Assembly (NCBI GenBank): GCA_013003465.1
Contig: JABDIZ010000265.1
Coordinates: 1 to 8,007, forward strand
Source of the DNA: Rhodothermaceae bacterium
GTDB taxonomy: Bacteria > Bacteroidota > Rhodothermia > Rhodothermales > Rubricoccaceae
Reading direction: 5' to 3'
DNA length: 8,007 bases
The notes beneath the pieces were generated by a model. The model had not been told where the DNA came from, did no database searches, and worked only from the letters and a program-made list of their open reading frames with translations. The stretch's first letter is position 1, and every line of letters starts with the position of its first letter. This document shows positions 5,195-8,007 of the stretch, in pieces. The translations under genes and the position numbers were made by a program.

Positions 5195-6748
5195 ATGCCC
5201 CAGCCCAAGACGCCCTCCATGACCTATCGCTTCTTCGTGGTCGATGACGACAAGCACTACGCGCGCCTGCTCTCGTACCGGATCGAGAAAGACAAGGAAC
5301 ACGAGGTGCAGGTGTTTACCTCCGGCGAGGAGGCCATCGATGGGCTGGACGGGCACGAGCCCGACCTCATCTTCCTCGACATCATGATGCCGGGCATCGG
5401 CGGGATGGAGACGCTGCGGCGCCTCAAGCTGATGCGCCCCGACCTGCCCATCATCATGATCTCAGCCCAGGGCACCATCGACGTCGCCGTCGAGTGCATG
5501 CGCGGCGGTGCGGACGACTACATCACGAAAGGGCAGGACGACCTCGTCAAGCTCGACAGCATGCTCAAGCGCTACAAGGAGCGGATCAGGCTCGCGCGCG
5601 AGGTCGAGAGCCTGCGGGGCGAAGTGGCGCAGAAGTACGGCCTCGACGAGATCGTAGGCGACAGCGCGGCGATGGAGGAGGTCTACCAACTGATCCAGAA
5701 GACGCTACGTGGCAACCTGACGGTGGCGATCCAGGGCGAGAGCGGGACGGGCAAGGAACTCGTCGCTCGCGCCATCCACTTCAACTCGGCGCCGCGTTCG
5801 GGCGAAGAGGGCCCGGGCCCGTTCGTGGTTGTCAACTGCGCCGCGATTCCGAAAGAGCTGATGGAGTCCGAGTTCTTCGGGCACGAGAAGGGTTCGTTCA
5901 CGGGCGCGCACAGCCGCCACATCGGAAAATTCGAGCAGGCCGACGGGGGGACCATCTTTCTCGACGAGATCGGCGAACTCGACCTCGGCCTCCAGGCCAA
6001 GCTGCTCCGCGCGCTCCAGAACCGCGAGATCACGCGCGTCGGGGGCCACGAGACCATCCGCTTCCAGTGCCGCGTCATCTCGGCCACCAACAAGGACATC
6101 ATGCAGATGGTAGGCGCCGGGACCTTCCGCGAGGACCTGTACTATCGTCTCTTCCAGTTCCCCGTCCAGCTGCCGCCGCTCCGCGCCCGCGACAAGGACG
6201 TGCTCGTGCTCGCCCACGAGTTTCTCAAGCGCTACCTCGCCGAGCATTCCACATTCAAGGGCAAGCGGTTCTCGGCTGAGGCCACGCGTGCCATCGCGAC
6301 GTATGCGTGGCCCGGCAACGTGCGTGAACTGAAAAACGCCGTCGAGCGGGCCATCCTGATCGCCGACAGCGACGTGATCGAGGTCAAGGACCTGATGCTC
6401 GACGGGCCGAGCGCCGTAGCACCGTGGGCGGAGCGCCTGCGCAAAGGCGCCGCCGCACCGAGCCCCGGGCAACCCGGCCCCAGCGGCGACGGCATCGGGC
6501 CGGTCGGCGCGCCCGAGGCCGCCGTGCCCGAACTCGTCTCGGTCGAAGCGTCGGCTTCGGGGAGCACGGAGGAGGCCGCCGCCTCGCACGCTCCAGAGGC
6601 CATCGTGCCGCTCGAAGACCTCAAGCGGCAGGCCGTCGAGCATGCCTACGAGGCCTGCGAAGGCAATGTGGACCGCGCCGCGGGTGAACTCGGTATCGGA
6701 CGCGCCACCATGTACCGGCTGCTCAAGAAGTACGAGATCACGGAATAG
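5195..6748 (+). CDS. Sigma-54-dependent response regulator (NtrC family)
   Basis: A 517-residue transcription activator in three parts. The receiver (about 10-130) has the acidic pocket VVDDD (15-19), the phospho-acceptor Asp62 in FLDIMMPG, Ser90 and Lys112; the usual KP after the lysine is KG. The AAA+ domain (about 153-395) has Walker A GESGTGKE (181-188), the sigma-54 contact loop as GSFTGA (233-238, variant of GAFTGA), Walker B GGTIFLDEIGEL (251-262) and the arginine-finger stretch FREDLYYRL (311-319). A Fis-type helix-turn-helix is at 475-513 (VDRAAGELGIGRATMYRLLKK). Between AAA+ and HTH is a long Ala/Pro/Gly-rich linker (about 405-470). It would activate sigma-54 promoters when phosphorylated by a histidine kinase not present here. 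The start at 5195 follows CCCC like neighbouring genes; an ATG at 5219 (MTYRFFVVDDD) is an equally possible start. The 155-bp gap before it shows only a short CT repeat at 5163-5172. Confidence 0.95.
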   Translation: MPQPKTPSMTYRFFVVDDDKHYARLLSYRIEKDKEHEVQVFTSGEEAIDGLDGHEPDLIFLDIMMPGIGGMETLRRLKLMRPDLPIIMISAQGTIDVAVECMRGGADDYITKGQDDLVKLDSMLKRYKERIRLAREVESLRGEVAQKYGLDEIVGDSAAMEEVYQLIQKTLRGNLTVAIQGESGTGKELVARAIHFNSAPRSGEEGPGPFVVVNCAAIPKELMESEFFGHEKGSFTGAHSRHIGKFEQADGGTIFLDEIGELDLGLQAKLLRALQNREITRVGGHETIRFQCRVISATNKDIMQMVGAGTFREDLYYRLFQFPVQLPPLRARDKDVLVLAHEFLKRYLAEHSTFKGKRFSAEATRAIATYAWPGNVRELKNAVERAILIADSDVIEVKDLMLDGPSAVAPWAERLRKGAAAPSPGQPGPSGDGIGPVGAPEAAVPELVSVEASASGSTEEAAASHAPEAIVPLEDLKRQAVEHAYEACEGNVDRAAGELGIGRATMYRLLKKYEITE

Positions 6749-6764
6749 GGTTGCGTATTCCGTG
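6739..6764 (+). terminator. Hairpin overlapping the response-regulator stop (terminator-like, no U-tract)
   Basis: CACGGAATA at 6739-6747 pairs perfectly with TATTCCGTG at 6756-6764 around an 8-base loop; the stop codon TAG (6746-6748) lies inside. A 9-bp stem here could end or stabilise the regulator transcript. There is no run of Ts after it and half the stem is A/T, so true termination is uncertain. Its right arm is also used by the next inverted repeat. Confidence 0.35.
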
Positions 6765-6800
6765 TTGCGCTGAGCCTAAGCACGCACTGCGTAACACGGA
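6759..6800. repeat. 12-bp near-perfect inverted repeat between the regulator and ecsC-like gene
   Basis: TCCGTGTTGCGC at 6759-6770 pairs with GCGTAACACGGA at 6789-6800 with only one G-T wobble, around an 18-base loop. It shares 6759-6764 with the hairpin upstream and 6796-6800 with an ACGGAC/GTCCGT pair (6796-6801 with 6811-6816) downstream, so in RNA these three stems would exclude one another. Confidence 0.45.
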
Positions 6801-6862
6801 CAGGGTATTTGTCCGTAGTCTTGCCGTCCGAGGACTTTCCCTTCGGACGACTGACCACGGAC
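6796..6862. repeat. Five alternating CGGAC/GTCCG motifs ahead of the ecsC-like gene
   Basis: CGGAC occurs at 6797, 6844 and 6858, and its complement GTCCG at 6811 and 6826, with start-to-start distances of 14, 15, 18 and 14 bases. They form two exact inverted repeats: ACGGAC/GTCCGT (6796-6801, 6811-6816) and CGTCCGA/TCGGACG (6825-6831, 6843-6849). The last motif is seven bases before the ATG at 6870. Such spacing suits either multiple sites for one regulator or a structured leader. Confidence 0.4.
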
Positions 6863-6869
6863 GCTCCCC

Positions 6870-7691
6870 ATGCGACTCAACGACTACGAACGCCAGGCCC
6901 AGCGCGAAATCGACCGCTGGGAACGCGGCGCCGGTGACACCCTTCTCGCGCAGGCCCTCGGCTTCGTCATGCGGCCCGTGGACTGGGCCTTCGACCAGTT
7001 CGTCCCCGAAAGCCTGGTGGACGCGCTCACGGACGCGCTCAATGGCGTCCTCGGCACGCTCAACGACGCCAGCGAATGGACCTACGCCGCCGACGATCTG
7101 CTGGAGAAGGCGAACGAGAAAGGCCTCGCCGTGGAGGACGTCGAAGACCTGCGCGACAAGCCGCTGGAGGCGCTCGACCCCCTCGCGCAGTCCATCGTGT
7201 CGCAGAACTCGATCATGGCGGCGCTCTCGGGCGGGGGCGCGGGCCTCGGCGGCGCGCTCTTCATCGCCGCCGACATCCCGATCCTGTTCACGCTCAACTT
7301 CCGGCTGATCCAACAGGTGGGCGCGGCCTACGGCTTCCCGATGCAGGGGCCGGAGTACAAGCCGCTCGTCATGGCGATTTTCAACGTGGCCGCGAGCGGG
7401 AGCCGCGAGGCCAAGAGCGATGCGCTCCGCGAGCTGAGCGTGGCCGCGGCGGCGTTCGCGCACGGCTCGGGCTACAAAGGCCGCGCCGCGCAGGGCACGT
7501 TCCGCGAGCAGATGGGGCACGTCCCGCGCGAGATCGCCAAGAGCCTGGCCGCGCGCAAGCTGGCGCAACTGATCCCCGTGGCCGGGGCTGCGGTGGGCGC
7601 GGGCGTCAACTACTGGTTCACGGACCAGACAGCGAAGGCCGCCGTGATGCTCTTTCGCGCCCTATACTTGGAGCGCAAAGAACGACTGTGA
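6870..7691 (+). CDS. EcsC-family protein
   Basis: A 273-residue protein resembling the EcsC family, named after the third gene of the B. subtilis ecs operon, whose biochemical role is unknown. The N-terminus is a charged helix (MRLNDYERQAQREIDRWERG) followed by the family-typical region FVMRPVDWAFDQFVPESLVD. The middle has a glycine-rich hydrophobic segment, GGGAGLGGALFIAADIPILF (121-140), then FRLIQQVGAAYGF, the best-conserved part. A second hydrophobic segment is at about 233-250 (LIPVAGAAVGAGVNYWF). Both could contact a membrane, but there is no signal peptide. The start at 6870 (context CTCCCC-ATG) is clear. The next gene begins 12 bases after the stop in the same frame, so they are probably one transcript. 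The ECS transporter partners EcsA and EcsB are not nearby, so its job here is unknown. Confidence 0.85.
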   Translation: MRLNDYERQAQREIDRWERGAGDTLLAQALGFVMRPVDWAFDQFVPESLVDALTDALNGVLGTLNDASEWTYAADDLLEKANEKGLAVEDVEDLRDKPLEALDPLAQSIVSQNSIMAALSGGGAGLGGALFIAADIPILFTLNFRLIQQVGAAYGFPMQGPEYKPLVMAIFNVAASGSREAKSDALRELSVAAAAFAHGSGYKGRAAQGTFREQMGHVPREIAKSLAARKLAQLIPVAGAAVGAGVNYWFTDQTAKAAVMLFRALYLERKERL

Positions 7692-7703
7692 CAGGCTCGG
7701 CAC

Positions 7704-8007
7704 GTGGATAACGAGATCCTCTCGTACTTCGAGATGTGCCAGCGCGAAGGCACAAGCCTCCAGCAAGGCATGAACTTCGGCATAGGTGGCGATCACTCCG
7801 TCATCCTTACCTCAGTGCGGCCCAACGCCCCCTACGATGATCGCTTTGAGGAGGAAGGCACCGTTTTGATCTACGAAGGGCATGATGTCCGGCGGAGGCA
7901 GGGTGCCCCTGACCCTAAGACCGCAGACCAGCCGGCCGTTTTCCCGACGGGCACGCTCACGCAGAATGGTCGCTTTCACATCGCGGCAACTGACTACAAG
8001 GCTGGAG
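7704..8007 (+). CDS. Probable SRA/YDG-domain HNH endonuclease, N-terminal part (cut by right edge)
   Basis: Starting at the GTG at 7704, 101 codons stay open to the window end, beginning MDNEILSYFEMCQREGTSLQ. Residues about 20-60 read QQGMNFGIGGDHSVILTSVR then PNAPYDDRFEEEGTVLIYEGHD, and later FPTGTLTQNGRFHIAATDYKAG. This combination (N.G.GG..SV.L.S.RPNAPY.D..EE.GT.LIYEGHD) is what I know from SRA/YDG-like proteins annotated as HNH endonucleases, related in fold to modified-base-binding domains of methylation-dependent restriction enzymes. The expected YDG-like and HNH motifs would lie beyond the edge, so nuclease activity cannot be seen. It starts 12 bases after the EcsC stop in the same frame; a weak CAGG at 7692-7695 is the only ribosome-site candidate. 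An ATG at 7734 is an alternative start. Recognition is from memory of the family. Confidence 0.7.
   Translation, partial: MDNEILSYFEMCQREGTSLQQGMNFGIGGDHSVILTSVRPNAPYDDRFEEEGTVLIYEGHDVRRRQGAPDPKTADQPAVFPTGTLTQNGRFHIAATDYKAG

Noticed and set aside
5705..6643. Long minus-strand ORF antisense to the response regulator
   Set aside because: It is a GC-rich shadow frame of the conserved AAA+ coding sequence with no recognisable domain.
6738..7568. Long minus-strand ORF of 276 residues antisense to the ecsC-like gene
   Set aside because: Composition is Arg/Glu/Ala-rich with no family signature, while the plus strand encodes a recognisable EcsC-family protein.

Overview
The window is strongly GC-rich bacterial DNA. 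A type IX secretion sorting domain (around 2060-2329), the lack of Shine-Dalgarno sequences before most starts, and a sigma-factor/Ser-Thr-kinase pair together suggest a GC-rich member of the Bacteroidota-Rhodothermota side of the tree (Salinibacter/Rubricoccus-like). That placement is inference from gene content and style; no rRNA is present.

Region by region: on the minus strand, an ECF sigma factor (875-297) is followed after 47 bases by the start of a Ser/Thr protein kinase that runs off the left edge (249-1). They share a 161-bp divergent intergenic region, carrying a perfect 9-bp inverted repeat, with a plus-strand gene for a secreted protein built from two copies of a ~50-residue repeat (1037-1615). 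Next come a 65-residue cysteine-containing lipoprotein (1706-1903) and an ORF that is little more than a T9SS C-terminal sorting domain (1928-2329). The latter looks frameshifted: an ATG overlapping the lipoprotein stop would read into it, with a plausible signal peptide, if one C were lost from a CCCC run.

From 2426 the genes are housekeeping: an RqcH/NFACT-family ribosome quality-control protein, undecaprenyl-diphosphatase UppP, and an NtrC-type sigma-54 response regulator. The short rqcH-uppP gap is unusual, with a G-quadruplex-type run just after the rqcH stop and a C-rich run just before the uppP start. The regulator is followed by a 121-bp gap packed with overlapping inverted repeats, then an EcsC-family protein (6870-7691). 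Twelve bases later, in the same frame, begins a gene cut by the right edge (7704-8007) whose N-terminus resembles SRA/YDG-type HNH endonucleases.

How they work together: the sigma/kinase pair is a typical transmembrane-signalling module that may control the divergent exported protein. RqcH and UppP are core functions. The EcsC/SRA-HNH pair is the most accessory-looking part and probably one transcript. No tRNA, rRNA, CRISPR array, insertion sequence or phage gene was seen. I found no complete system that I can call new; the best leads are the structured intergenic regions, the EcsC-endonuclease pair and the cargo-less T9SS ORF.
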